A stretch of DNA of 64,000 nt, taken from contig VTEF01000008.1 in assembly GCA_008180335.1 (NCBI GenBank), positions 73,363 to 137,362 on the forward strand. The letters are read 5' to 3'. The stretch is from Priestia megaterium (GTDB lineage: Bacteria; Bacillota; Bacilli; Bacillales; Bacillaceae_H). Position numbers and translations under genes: made by a program. The notes beneath the pieces were generated by a model. It ran no database searches and was not told the DNA's origin. It saw only the letters and a list, made by a program, of their open reading frames with translations. This document shows, one piece after another, positions 1 through 8,139 of this stretch; the stretch's first letter is position 1; every line of letters starts with the position of its first letter.

Positions 1-1855
1 TTTCTCCTCCGCGTACGATGCCGTCTATTTTCACTGTTCCTTCGGCGTGAATATTCGTATTCGTACACCCCTCGCCCCATACTGTGACATTTCCGCTGCA
101 ATACAGTGTACTCGACATAACATTTCCTGCATGAATGGATGCATTTGATTCAACAGGCAGCTGACTCAGCTCGTAGCACTCCTTTATCATCGTTGATAAC
201 TCAGTCATGTTCTCTAGATAAATCTCTTCCGCTGTAACCGATAAGAACAGGTTTTTCAGAGACTCCGCAATGTCATGCCAAATCGCATCCCGTAAATAAT
301 ATTCGCCTTCTTTCACTGTCTCTACATAGTTTTTTACAAGATTAGGGAAATGATGAAACTTTTTTTCTAGTAAAAGGCGAATCAATGGCCGAAGACCTTT
401 CTTGGAGAAATCACTTAATGTAAAAGCCGGAGACTCCGTTAATTGATCAATGAGCACCATCATGTTAGAGATATCTTGTTCCATTGTCTTAAGCAATGAG
501 CCAAGTTCCCGAGTTAAGCGATTGTCTTGTCCTGCTGAGACGGTTGAGTTAATCACACTGCTTCGAGAATACACTGCTCCTCGCGCAGCTACAGATGCAT
601 GGCTTACCGTTTGATGCAGTAAAATATCTCCCGTTGCTTCCACCGTCATGTTTTCTTTCACTTCACCAATGATTTCAACGTCTCCCCGGAAGCGAATATT
701 CCCAGAGGCTAAATCGACATTCGCCGAATGAGTTAATTTCGGGACAATCGAGATTTGAATGTGCTGCTTTCTTTGTTCAATATGCGGGCGCCCCGTTTCT
801 GTTGCGACAATTTGATTCCCAAATACATTGACTCCTTCTCCTTCTCTAAGCTCAATCGGAAACGTTTGTTTCGCAGGAATCGGGACATTGGTTACAGTCA
901 AACCAGGCAAACCGGGAATCGGCGGATGAATAACTGCAATGATATTTCCTTCATCAATGCAAGGAATTGAATAAATATCACGATAATTCACCTTGCCATG
1001 CTCATCTTCTTTCGGCCCTTTTTGAACATGTACATTCACTTTCATTTCAACCCAGCCGTTTTTTCCTTTCACCGGCTTTACTCCTGCAGCTACTTCATAG
1101 TTTCCGGGACTTGTCGCTGAAATGGCTTCTGTAATCGCACTATAATTAATCGAACTCTTAACGTGCAGTGCGTCTAATTTTTGAATCACTTGTTCATAAG
1201 TGAGATCGTTCTGGATTTCTTTTGACTCTTCTGCGACGAGTTCAAGATGAGCAGCTGGTTTCGTTTCGATTAGTTTACGGTTCATCTTATAGCCGGGTTC
1301 GACGTGGAGCATAACGCTTAGCTGTTGTTCATCGATTGACACATCCCATACTGTCTCTGTCTCTTTTTGTTCGACTTTTATCTCATATACATCTTGTTCG
1401 GATACAATAATGGTTTGTTCTTGAACGAGTTGACCATTTCGGTAGACTTGAATCCCTTCTCCTAGTGTAATCGTTGGCGTGTCAGCAGAACTGGATTCAC
1501 AGAACAATTGGCCGTCTTTAATCCATACTTTTCCTTCTATTGCTTCGTTAGTTTGGACATTTGTTTTAATCAGCATGTCATCGCTTTCAAAACTCTGCTG
1601 CTGAAGTGAAAAGTCCGTTTCTATATTTTCAGTGCTGTCATTTAGATGAAGTGTATCCTCTTTAACGAGTGATAGACCTTTATCTGCTTTTGTCAGCTTT
1701 ACCACTGCTTTTTTAACATAAATGCCAAGAAACGATGTTGATTCTCGTTCAATAATTTCAATTTCAACATCATCTTTTGATACCTTTAACAACCCTAATC
1801 CTCGTTCAATTGCATCATCTACATTCTTTCCTTTTACGATAATACTCTCCGTCAT
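1..1855 (-). CDS. FapA/DUF342-family polymer-forming protein (3' end outside window)
   Basis: The reading frame is open from an ATG at 1855 to the window edge, at least 618 codons, so the C-terminus is missing. The start has a GAGGAGG ribosome binding site at 1864-1870. The first ~50 residues (MTESIIVKGKNVDDAI..., ...TSFLGIYVKK) resemble the Jag-N domain found at the front of many Firmicute FapA proteins. Later parts show the glycine-rich right-handed repeats of FapA (for example GTVKIDGIVRGGE near the window edge, and DILLHQTVSHASVAARGAVYS). FapA proteins are linked to flagellar or cell-surface assembly, but their biochemical role is poorly known. The neighbouring flagellin gene and the cyclic-di-GMP riboswitch upstream support a motility or surface role. 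Confidence 0.85.
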   Translation of the reverse strand, partial: MTESIIVKGKNVDDAIERGLGLLKVSKDDVEIEIIERESTSFLGIYVKKAVVKLTKADKGLSLVKEDTLHLNDSTENIETDFSLQQQSFESDDMLIKTNVQTNEAIEGKVWIKDGQLFCESSSADTPTITLGEGIQVYRNGQLVQEQTIIVSEQDVYEIKVEQKETETVWDVSIDEQQLSVMLHVEPGYKMNRKLIETKPAAHLELVAEESKEIQNDLTYEQVIQKLDALHVKSSINYSAITEAISATSPGNYEVAAGVKPVKGKNGWVEMKVNVHVQKGPKEDEHGKVNYRDIYSIPCIDEGNIIAVIHPPIPGLPGLTVTNVPIPAKQTFPIELREGEGVNVFGNQIVATETGRPHIEQRKQHIQISIVPKLTHSANVDLASGNIRFRGDVEIIGEVKENMTVEATGDILLHQTVSHASVAARGAVYSRSSVINSTVSAGQDNRLTRELGSLLKTMEQDISNMMVLIDQLTESPAFTLSDFSKKGLRPLIRLLLEKKFHHFPNLVKNYVETVKEGEYYLRDAIWHDIAESLKNLFLSVTAEEIYLENMTELSTMIKECYELSQLPVESNASIHAGNVMSSTLYCSGNVTVWGEGCTNTNIHAEGTVKIDGIVRGGE

Positions 1856-1994
1856 CGACCATGCCTCCTCACAACTAATCAGTGGATACTATTACCTGCT
1901 CTCCTTATCTTCTATAAAAGATGGACTCTTTCATTTTATCGAGACACATATGCTAAAACTTAAGGAAGTAATTACTAATGAAAAAAAACACACC

Positions 1995-2026
1995 AAAAAG
2001 ATGAGATTTTGTAACCATGCTCGTCT
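1995..2026 (-). terminator. possible terminator in riboswitch expression platform
   Basis: Between the riboswitch and the FapA-family start the minus strand can form AGACGAG...CTCATCT (one mismatch, 13-nt loop or so) followed by TTTTT, with another T-run about 15 nt further on. It is a weak hairpin, but it lies where a transcription-termination platform is expected. Confidence 0.35.
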
Positions 2027-2059
2027 AACACAAAAATGATTATGTCAACATCCAATCCT

Positions 2060-2150
2060 TTTTGGTAACTTCTCTGCCTTAGAATTCATCTCTTTAGGCC
2101 CGTGGCTTTGCGTCTCGATCTTTCGAAAGATTTGCCGTTATCGAAGAAGT
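2060..2150 (-). ncRNA. cyclic-di-GMP-I (GEMM-I) riboswitch
   Basis: The minus strand carries the conserved GEMM-I landmarks in order: GATAACGGCAAA, a TCTTTCGAAAGAT hairpin with GAAA tetraloop, GACGCAAAGCCACGGGCCTAA (core plus tetraloop receptor, 2094-2114), and a closing GTTACC at 2064-2069 that pairs with GATAAC at 2137-2142. The layout matches the Vibrio Vc2 aptamer segment by segment. It lies ~205 nt upstream of the FapA-family ATG, so that gene is probably controlled by the second messenger c-di-GMP. Whether binding turns it on or off cannot be read from sequence. Confidence 0.92.
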
Positions 2151-2405
2151 TTCTCTTCTTTTATTAAACATTTAGTTGCAAACAATATTTTTTATACTAT
2201 ACCTTCTGAACGATTCCTTTGTCGACTAAAAATCAACAAAAAAAGAGGAGATACAGGACATATCAGTTAACAAAAAGAACATTTAAGAACATAAAACAAG
2301 GATTTTGCAGATTTATTTTTCCGACAAAAAACGACAAATAGAACTTGCTTCTACATGCTGTAATACAAAAAAAGAAAAAAAATTTAAAAAAAGAATAAAA
2401 GATTC

Positions 2406-2432
2406 TAAACAACAAAAAAAGGCTGTCGATAT
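2406..2432 (+). promoter_or_regulatory. sigma-D promoter of flagellin gene
   Basis: TAAA (2406-2409), a 15-nt spacer, then GTCGATAT (2425-2432). This matches the Bacillus sigma-D consensus TAAA-N15-GCCGATAT with one mismatch. It gives a leader of ~150 nt before the flagellin ATG. Confidence 0.85.
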
Positions 2433-2538
2433 ATATTACGAACAGGTCAATAAATTGAAATGTTCCCATATTTAAGGATGAATTCCTTAATATGCATGCT
2501 CTTAGAAAATCAAACATCGAAAGAGCAAACTTCTTAAA

Positions 2539-2550
2539 CACAAGGATGTG
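2539..2550 (+). promoter_or_regulatory. CsrA-binding hairpin in flagellin leader
   Basis: CACA-AGGA-TGTG is a perfect 4-bp hairpin with GGA in the loop. The stretch ACAAGGATGT (2540-2549) is identical to the core of the in vitro selected CsrA consensus (RUACARGGAUGU). A second GGA lies in the Shine-Dalgarno ACGGAGGT (2573-2580). B. subtilis hag has the same two-site layout, where CsrA blocks translation until FliW releases it. Confidence 0.75.
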
Positions 2551-2587
2551 GACAAGAAGTAAAAACCATTATACGGAGGTAAATAAA

Positions 2588-3721
2588 ATGAGAATTAATC
2601 ACAACATCACAGCTTTAAACACGTACCGCCAATTCGGTGCAGCTAACGCAGCGCAAGGGAAATCAATGGAGAAATTATCTTCAGGTCAACGTATTAACCG
2701 TGCAGGAGACGATGCAGCAGGTCTTGCAATCTCTGAAAAAATGCGTGCTCAAGTACGTGGTTTAGATCAATCTTCAAAAAATGCACAAGATGGTATTTCA
2801 TTAATTCAAACTGCTGAAGGTTCATTAAATGAAACACACAGCATTTTACAACGTATGAATGAATTAGCAACACAAGCTGCGAACGGAAATCTACAATCTG
2901 AAGACCGTACAGCGATTGCAGATGAATTAACTCAATTAAATAGTGAGATTGATCGTATTGCAAAGTCTACTAACTTCAACGGCAAAAAACTATTAGACGG
3001 TACATTTGGCGTACAACTTGATGCTGCAAATACTGGTATCGCAGTTGGTAGTGATGGCGTAACAGCAATCGACATTAGCGGAGCTACAGCTTCTACAACG
3101 TTTACAATGACTGCAGGAGGCGGCGCTGGTGAATACGTTTTAGATGACGGTGCTGGAAACACTCAAACTGTTACTTTAGCTGATGGAACAGCAGGTACGT
3201 TAAACTTTGATAAGTTAGGTGTAAAAATCTCTTTAAATGGTAGCCAAACTCGTGCTGGTGTATTAGCTTCTGTAGCTGGTGGTGGTACTGCTGGTGAAAT
3301 CGTAACTGGTGCTCAAACTGCTGTTAACATTCAAATTGGTGCAAACACATCTGCTGATGAGCGTTTAGGTTTATCTATTAGCGCAATGGATACTACTGCT
3401 GGATCTTTAAATACAGCTGTTATTAGTGTTGCTACAGATACTGATGCTCGTGCAGCAATGGATATTACAAAAGCGGCAATCACAAAAGTATCTTCTGAGC
3501 GTTCTCGTTTAGGTGCATTCCAAAACCGCCTAGAGCACACAATCAACAACTTAAGCACAGCTTCTGAAAACTTAACAGCTGCTGAATCACGTATTCGTGA
3601 TGTTGATATGGCAAAAGAAATGATGGAACAAACTAAGAACTCTATTCTTTCTCAAGCTGCTCAAGCTATGCTTGCTCAAGCTAATCAGGCTCCACAAGGA
3701 GTATTACAATTACTTCGTTAA
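2588..3721 (+). CDS. hag: flagellin
   Basis: This encodes a 377-residue flagellin, the filament subunit exported by the flagellar type III apparatus. The start is the ATG at 2588, seven bases after GGAGGT; an earlier in-frame ATG (2492) lies in the leader and lacks a binding site. The N-terminal D0/D1 region (MRINHNITALNTYRQ; SGQRINRAGDDAAGLAISEK) and C-terminal D1/D0 region (ESRIRDVDMAKEM; ILSQAAQAMLAQANQ; GVLQLLR) are typical. The middle, about residues 145-290, is the variable surface domain, rich in Ala, Gly and Thr. It is a single-gene unit with its own promoter and terminator. Confidence 0.96.
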   Translation: MRINHNITALNTYRQFGAANAAQGKSMEKLSSGQRINRAGDDAAGLAISEKMRAQVRGLDQSSKNAQDGISLIQTAEGSLNETHSILQRMNELATQAANGNLQSEDRTAIADELTQLNSEIDRIAKSTNFNGKKLLDGTFGVQLDAANTGIAVGSDGVTAIDISGATASTTFTMTAGGGAGEYVLDDGAGNTQTVTLADGTAGTLNFDKLGVKISLNGSQTRAGVLASVAGGGTAGEIVTGAQTAVNIQIGANTSADERLGLSISAMDTTAGSLNTAVISVATDTDARAAMDITKAAITKVSSERSRLGAFQNRLEHTINNLSTASENLTAAESRIRDVDMAKEMMEQTKNSILSQAAQAMLAQANQAPQGVLQLLR

Positions 3722-3734
3722 TTTGATTATTAAG

Positions 3735-3763
3735 AAAGAGCTTCCACCGGAAGCTCTTTTTTA
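3735..3763 (+). terminator. rho-independent terminator after flagellin
   Basis: AAAGAGCTTCC, loop ACC, GGAAGCTCTTT, then more T. It starts 13 nt after the flagellin stop. Confidence 0.92.
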
Positions 3764-3965
3764 GTTATTTATGACGTTGGTTACCAAAGAAATTAAATTG
3801 TTACGATAAGCTATGTTGTTCTCATCTCCTACAATAGCTTACTTATTTTCTAGTTGATTTTCCCGTAATATATAGCAAAGCTCTGTTAATTGATTTACTG
3901 TTAATCCAGTGATATTGTTACATTGCTGTAGGAGATGTTGAACTACTACTTTTCACTTGGTTTAC

Positions 3966-4697
3966 TTAATTTTGTGGCGACAAAGGGAAATCAATCTCGT
4001 GAACTTCGCCTAGATGCTCTTTACGGTTTTTATCTCTCGCACCAAACGGGACTCTTAATTTTGCATTAGTATTTTGCAATTTATTATATTCTTCAACATC
4101 TAATATATATTCAAATAAACCTATTTGCTTTTCACCATCCTCATAATAGGCAGGATCATCAACAGTACTATCCATCTTTGGTGCTAACACACCTTCAATA
4201 ACAAAGCCTAATTTTGTCATGTGAGTGTCATATTCATTTTGACCAATTAGATCGGGATGACTAAAATAAGCTTTACCACCCGATTGATTATCAACATTTG
4301 CTTTAACTGTTACAACATACCCTTCTTCTCTATCTCCAAAATCTGCAGGATCTTCTACATTTGTAATATGTACAACTTGATATTCTTCAATATTAAATTT
4401 AAATCCGTCTAAATCAATGTTTTTAGGCTCTTTGTTCTCATAAACTATTTCTTTATCAGCTTTTAAATTTTCATCAAGGTAAGAATCTAAAAATCCATTT
4501 TTAGATCTTTGAATATCTGATTTTTCACGGCTAGTATCTTCATTTGAAGATTTGCTTTCTATTTCTTCCTTTGGTGTTTCTTTCATTTTCCCTTTACTCT
4601 CATCTTCTTTAAAAGAAGCTGTGTTACTGTTACTACAAGCTGTAGCAACAACTAATGAACTGACTAAAGTACCTGTTAAAATTAATTTTTTATTCAT
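3966..4697 (-). CDS. DUF5068-like lipoprotein
   Basis: A 243-residue exported lipoprotein: positive start (MNKKLIL), hydrophobic stretch, then the lipobox VATAC with the lipidated Cys near residue 21. A low-complexity Lys/Glu/Ser linker (about residues 28-65) leads to a compact C-terminal domain (VVTVKANVDNQSGGKAYF...; KLRVPFGARDKN). The domain resembles DUF5068/DUF4352-type immunoglobulin-like lipoprotein domains of Bacilli; that assignment is from pattern memory only. It stands alone, convergent with flagellin, and no function can be given beyond a membrane-anchored surface protein. Confidence 0.75.
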   Translation of the reverse strand: MNKKLILTGTLVSSLVVATACSNSNTASFKEDESKGKMKETPKEEIESKSSNEDTSREKSDIQRSKNGFLDSYLDENLKADKEIVYENKEPKNIDLDGFKFNIEEYQVVHITNVEDPADFGDREEGYVVTVKANVDNQSGGKAYFSHPDLIGQNEYDTHMTKLGFVIEGVLAPKMDSTVDDPAYYEDGEKQIGLFEYILDVEEYNKLQNTNAKLRVPFGARDKNRKEHLGEVHEIDFPLSPQN

Positions 4698-4778
4698 GAT
4701 TCACATCCCTTTCTTGTTTCACCAAATAATGGTATAAGTAAAAATTTCCAATCTATCAAATATTAAAATGACTATTTT

Positions 4779-5083
4779 TCTTTACGAGGTACAGCCAGAA
4801 TTTCTGTTTCGTTTCCAGAAGAAAAGAACAATGAGGCCCCCCTTCTTTAGAACGTTCTGAAAAGACTATAAATAAACTTAGGAAGCATGTTGCTAAACAA
4901 GAAGAAATTAATCAAACTCTATTAAAACGCTTAAATCAGTAAGAAAAATATACATTATCTAGACTAGAAGAAAGAGGTAAATCTTTAACTGACTCACTTA
5001 AAAAGATACAGCATACTCAAAGATTGATTGCGGCTTCTCAAGAAGAAAAGAAAAGTTTCTTTCCTAAATTATTTGGAAAATAG
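4779..5083 (+). pseudogene. decayed DUF3967-type (MerR-like accessory) gene
   Basis: Across two frames a coherent coiled-coil protein tail can be read: RISVSFPEEKNNEAPP, then SLERSEKTINKLRKHVAKQ, EEINQTLLKRLNQ, a TAA at 4940-4942, and SRLEERGKSLTDSLK ending in EEKKSFFPKLFGK and TAG. The ending resembles DUF3967 proteins common on Bacillus plasmids and phages. A one-base loss in the C-run near 4836-4841 and the in-frame TAA break it, and no start is visible. It is probably a relic of a mobile element. Confidence 0.6.
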
Positions 5084-5194
5084 ACTGTATAAAAGTAACG
5101 ATACTTATACAAAAAGTCTAATCCTGGCTGAACTGGACATGTTGTTAAATCAAAGATGTATAAAAAGATGTATAAACGATACATTTTGAAAACG

Positions 5195-5226
5195 AACGAG
5201 TCCTTGGGAGACAAGGGCTCGTTTTA
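5195..5226. terminator. stem-loop terminator
   Basis: AACGAGTCCTTG, loop GGAGA, CAAGGGCTCGTT then TTT (one G-T pair). The symmetric A and T tracts could serve both strands. No intact gene precedes it, so it probably belonged to the decayed gene at 4779-5083. Confidence 0.7.
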
Positions 5227-5435
5227 TGGTTAGTTCCGTTAAGGCACATTATGTAAACTAAATTTGTATATAGTATGCATCGGATTCTTGGAAATCTTGT
5301 TCAACTAAAGGGCTAATTAATTGAATAAGAATTATCGAGCTAACGAAAGTTATTTGTAATTAGTGCCATTATTAGAAATAATAAGATTTTATTTATTTTA
5401 TAATGGGAGTTATCCATCGAATAGTTGGGGAGGTG

Positions 5436-5546
5436 ATGAAAATGGCAAGCAAGATTAGAATGTCGGATTCCGCAACGTCCCATGCAAAGCCTGCTATCAG
5501 GAAGGCTTTGCATGGGGTAGACTTTCTAAAAGATCGCCCAAGTTAG
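5436..5546 (+). CDS. possible 36-residue leader peptide
   Basis: A short ORF with a strong GGGAGGTGATG start region (5427-5438); ATG at 5436 or 5442. It ends with TAG at 5544, 22 nt before a hairpin that covers the next gene's Shine-Dalgarno. The peptide is basic (MKMASKIRMSDS..., KPAIRKALHGVDF). Its middle coincides with a 14-bp inverted repeat. The arrangement recalls leader-peptide translational attenuators such as those before erm genes. It may instead be a truncated remnant; the end (IRKALHGVDF) vaguely recalls DUF2795 proteins. Confidence 0.4.
   Translation: MKMASKIRMSDSATSHAKPAIRKALHGVDFLKDRPS
5479..5516. repeat. 14-bp perfect inverted repeat
   Basis: CCCATGCAAAGCCT (5479-5492), a 10-nt loop, and AGGCTTTGCATGGG (5503-5516). 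It has no T-run, so it is not a plain terminator. It lies inside the 36-codon ORF and could be the first hairpin of a leader-controlled switch. Confidence 0.7.
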
Positions 5547-5567
5547 CTTTTCTGATATATTGGCTTT

Positions 5568-5598
5568 GCACCTTATTTAACTTCAAAAAATAAGGTGC
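5568..5598 (+). promoter_or_regulatory. hairpin sequestering a Shine-Dalgarno
   Basis: GCACCTTATTT (5568-5578) pairs perfectly over 11 bp with AAATAAGGTGC (5588-5598). The second arm contains AAGGTG, the only ribosome binding site for the CD3324-like gene at 5607. Initiation should be blocked unless the hairpin is opened, for example by ribosomes on the upstream short ORF. Confidence 0.6.
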
Positions 5599-5606
5599 TG
5601 GCAGAA

Positions 5607-5870
5607 ATGGCATATATAAAAGCAACGGCTATTTTACCTGAAAAGCTGATATCAGAAATTCAAAAGTATATTCAAGGAGAAACAATATATATTCCTAAAC
5701 CTAAAACCTCTCATCAGAGATGGGGTACACGTTCAGGAACAAGAAAGCTGATTGATGACAGAAATGCTTCTATTAAAAGAGAATTTAAAAACGGCAGAAC
5801 AATTAATCAAATAGCTTATGAACATCACCTCTCCATTGAAACGATCAAAAAAATTGTCTATTCTAAATAA
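5607..5870 (+). CDS. CD3324-family small HTH protein
   Basis: An 87-residue protein (MAYIKATAILPEK..., IQKYIQGETIYIPKP..., then a helix-turn-helix end, INQIAYEHHLSIETIKKI). This matches the pattern of the CD3324 family of small, presumably DNA-binding proteins related to Mor-type activators; family recall only. I chose ATG 5607, nine bases after AAGGTG, over the GTG at 5595 that lies inside the binding site. The Shine-Dalgarno is held in a hairpin, so translation is likely conditional. A terminator follows at once. Target genes are unknown. Confidence 0.7.
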   Translation: MAYIKATAILPEKLISEIQKYIQGETIYIPKPKTSHQRWGTRSGTRKLIDDRNASIKREFKNGRTINQIAYEHHLSIETIKKIVYSK

Positions 5871-5875
5871 AAAGG

Positions 5876-5907
5876 AAGCACTGATGAAATGATGGTCAGT
5901 GCTTTTT
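5876..5907 (+). terminator. rho-independent terminator
   Basis: AAGCACTGA, 11-nt loop, TCAGTGCTT then TTT. It directly follows the CD3324-like gene. Confidence 0.85.
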
Positions 5908-6006
5908 CCTATAGCGAGTTTGTTTCTTAGTTATATCCTGCATTTTATATCATTCGCCAATCGTGTAAAGTTAAGGGAGATGACAGAAGAAAGGAAGAAT
6001 GTAAAA

Positions 6007-6837
6007 ATGAGTGTAGTAAAAAACGGAACATTACAAGTACCTGGAGCGAATATCTACTATGAGGTACGTGGCTCAGGTCCAATCCTTCTTTTAATCCACG
6101 GTGGAGGCGGTGATGCTGACAAATTCGATAATATCGCTGATCATCTTGCTGATAGGTATACAGTTGTTACTTACGATCGTCGTGGTCATTCGCGTAGTAA
6201 TCTTATTGATAAGACAGAGGATTATAAAGTGGGAACACACAGCAAAGATGCCCACCTATTGCTAGCAGAACTTACAGATAAACCTGCGTACGTATTCGGA
6301 AGCAGCTCCGGTGCTGTCATCGGACTTGATTTGTGCATACACCACTCCGGACAGGTACAAGGAATGATTCCACATGAACCAATCTTATTGCAACTTTTAT
6401 TTGGAAGTGAGTTAAAACAAGCAGAGCAATTCATGAAAGACCTTAAGAAAAACCATCGAAGTGAAGTCATTAAACTATTGTCAAACTTAGAAATGAACGA
6501 TACCAAATCCAAACAATCAATGGATGTACTAACAGAGCGTCTTCTTAGCAATTCAACGTATTTCACTAAGTATGAAATTCCCGGAATTCTTAACTATACA
6601 TTAGATATTAATAAATTAAATACTGTGTTAAAATCTTCATCAATTAAGATATTTCCAGCCGGAGGAAGTGCTTCAAGGGATTTTTTCCCTTATGGTTGCG
6701 CAGCCACCTTAGCAGAACAACTAGGAACGGAAATTGTTGAGTTTCCCGGACACCATGCAGGGTTTAACACAACGCATCATGAAGAGTTCGCTGAGAGGTT
6801 GCACAATGTTTTAGTCGGTTATCAGAATAAGTTATAG
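6007..6837 (+). CDS. alpha/beta hydrolase
   Basis: A 276-residue cytoplasmic alpha/beta-hydrolase fold enzyme. It shows the oxyanion-hole motif HGGGG (about residue 30), DRRGHSRS, the nucleophile elbow GSSSG (about 98-102, central Ser), and a C-terminal GHHAGF supplying the catalytic His. The ATG at 6007 is preceded by AAGGA (5991-5995). In-frame starts further upstream add a hydrophobic stretch without a good binding site and were not chosen. The substrate is unknown; esterases, lactonases and haloperoxidase-like enzymes share this fold. It is a lone gene. Confidence 0.85.
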   Translation: MSVVKNGTLQVPGANIYYEVRGSGPILLLIHGGGGDADKFDNIADHLADRYTVVTYDRRGHSRSNLIDKTEDYKVGTHSKDAHLLLAELTDKPAYVFGSSSGAVIGLDLCIHHSGQVQGMIPHEPILLQLLFGSELKQAEQFMKDLKKNHRSEVIKLLSNLEMNDTKSKQSMDVLTERLLSNSTYFTKYEIPGILNYTLDINKLNTVLKSSSIKIFPAGGSASRDFFPYGCAATLAEQLGTEIVEFPGHHAGFNTTHHEEFAERLHNVLVGYQNKL

Positions 6838-7119
6838 TAAGAAAGTCTGTAAAAACCAATAAAAATAATAAAGGTCATGACAATTTCAACAGAATAAGGA
6901 TTCGCTGATTCATATTGGTTTAGTCACAAAACTATTTAAAGGATCTAACGAATAATCCACTTCCAATAATTAGTATTACGTTAATTAGAAATTAATAATA
7001 TAGTGTCTTAAAGAAAAATTACTAATAAAATAGGATAAAAAAGAATTAATGGAAGGTTGAGAAGAAAAAGGGAAACCTTTATAGTTTGGTTTCTCTTATT
7101 TTTAACTAATTATCAACAT
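6838..7119. other. intergenic, nothing recognised
   Basis: AT-rich stretch with short stop-rich frames on both strands. I see no convincing gene, promoter or repeat in it. Confidence 0.6.
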
Positions 7120-7353
7120 TAAAATTTAACATAGCCATTTTATTACAAGCTAGAACGCTTTACTTCCCGACAAACTTCTTCGCTTCACAGCTTCGTCAAT
7201 GCTATCTGCTGACAGCTTGTTTGCTTGAACGTCTTTTTTGATACCGTTAAACACTTTTTGTTGATTTTCAAGAGTGCGGCATACAAGTAATAGATCCGCT
7301 TCTGATTTAACAGCTTTGAATCCCAGATCTTCATACGTAAAGCACTCATTCAC
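7120..7353 (-). pseudogene. 3' fragment of a nagZ-like gene
   Basis: This stretch is a diverged copy of 21929-22223, the 3' end and downstream flank of the intact nagZ-like gene. It encodes YEDLGFKAVKSEADLLLVC and NQQKVFNGIKKDVQANKLS, then leaves frame. Relative to the intact gene, 58 bp are missing between two CGCTTCA repeats (21990-21996 and 22048-22054), which explains the frameshift. Homology stops near 7353. It lies in the same orientation as the full copy and flanks the rpiR-malX-malY segment on the other side. Confidence 0.88.
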
Positions 7354-7479
7354 AGTCAGAACCGTGGTAAGGATACTCCTTTTTTTTATGTCAATTTTAC
7401 GATAGAGCTTTTTGTTTATGAGGTTCAGAGATATACTATAGTAATAGTAATCAGGAATAATAAAGCGTGGTGAGGAACG

Positions 7480-8083
7480 ATGAAAACCTTCTTAAAGCGT
7501 CTATCTCAACGTAGAGATCAATTAAGCCAGTTAGAGAATCAGGTATTAGATTATATTTTAATAAACCCGAATCGGGTTGTTCAGTCCAATGTGAATGACC
7601 TTGCAAAAGAATTATTTGTATCAACCGCAACGATCAGCAGAACTTGTAAGCAGTTAGGCTACGATGGTTTCCAAGATTTAAAATATACGTTAAGCAAATA
7701 TGTTGATCAAGATAAAGATGATGAAAATATGATTTCTTCAAATTCGTTATTAGCTCATATCGATCGGGTAAAGAAAGAAATGGAGCAAACCTTACATTAT
7801 ACCAATGAAGAAAAGATTCAAAAGGCTGCAGCGTATATTAAAGAAAGTAATTATGTTGAGTTTTTTGGCGTCGGAGCATCACTTCCAACTTGTGTGGAAG
7901 CTGCCAGAAAGCTTACCTTTTCAGGAAGAATCTGCAGTGCACGTGAAGATTGGGATGAACTAAGATGTGTGGCCAATAGTTTATCTAAAAATGATTTAGC
8001 CATTTTAGTATCCTATAGTGGAGAAACATTACACATTTTAGAGTTTGCGAATATATTAAAGGAAAAAAACGTAAAGACAATTG
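7480..8083 (+). pseudogene. rpiR-family regulator, 5' part (split by transposon)
   Basis: This encodes the HTH_6 domain (VNDLAKELFVSTATISRTC, residues ~40-58) and most of the SIS sugar-phosphate domain (VEFFGVGAS; ILVSYSGETLHI) of a MurR/RpiR regulator. At residue ~201 the frame enters the terminal repeat of the Tn3-family element. The gene resumes at 18473. Joining 7480-8083 with 18473-18630, counting the AATTG duplication once, gives 762 nt, exactly 254 codons. The ATG has GTGAGGA upstream. The truncated 221-codon frame that runs into the transposon probably lacks normal ligand sensing. Confidence 0.93.
8079..8083. repeat. left target-site duplication AATTG
   Basis: AATTG just outside the left terminal repeat; the same five bases lie outside the right one (18468-18472). 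Five-bp duplications are the rule for Tn3-family insertions. Confidence 0.93.
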
Positions 8084-8118
8084 GGGGTACGGAAACGACT
8101 CGAGGATTGAGGGGCCAC
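8084..8118 (+). repeat. left terminal inverted repeat of transposon
   Basis: Starts GGGGTACGGAAACGACTCG and ends GAGGGGCCAC. It matches the complement of 18433-18467 with three mismatches. The GGGG beginning is typical of Tn3-family ends. Confidence 0.95.
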
Positions 8119-8139
8119 ATGTGTAAAAATTTCCAATTT

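Noticed and set aside
1722-2039. Plus-strand ORF over the FapA start and riboswitch platform
   Set aside because: It is antisense to the conserved FapA N-terminus, lacks a binding site and has biased, non-protein-like composition.
3840-3960. Protein-like minus-strand frame (ITGLTVNQLTELCYILREN) after the DUF5068-like gene
   Set aside because: No start codon or binding site and a stop just upstream; at most a remnant.
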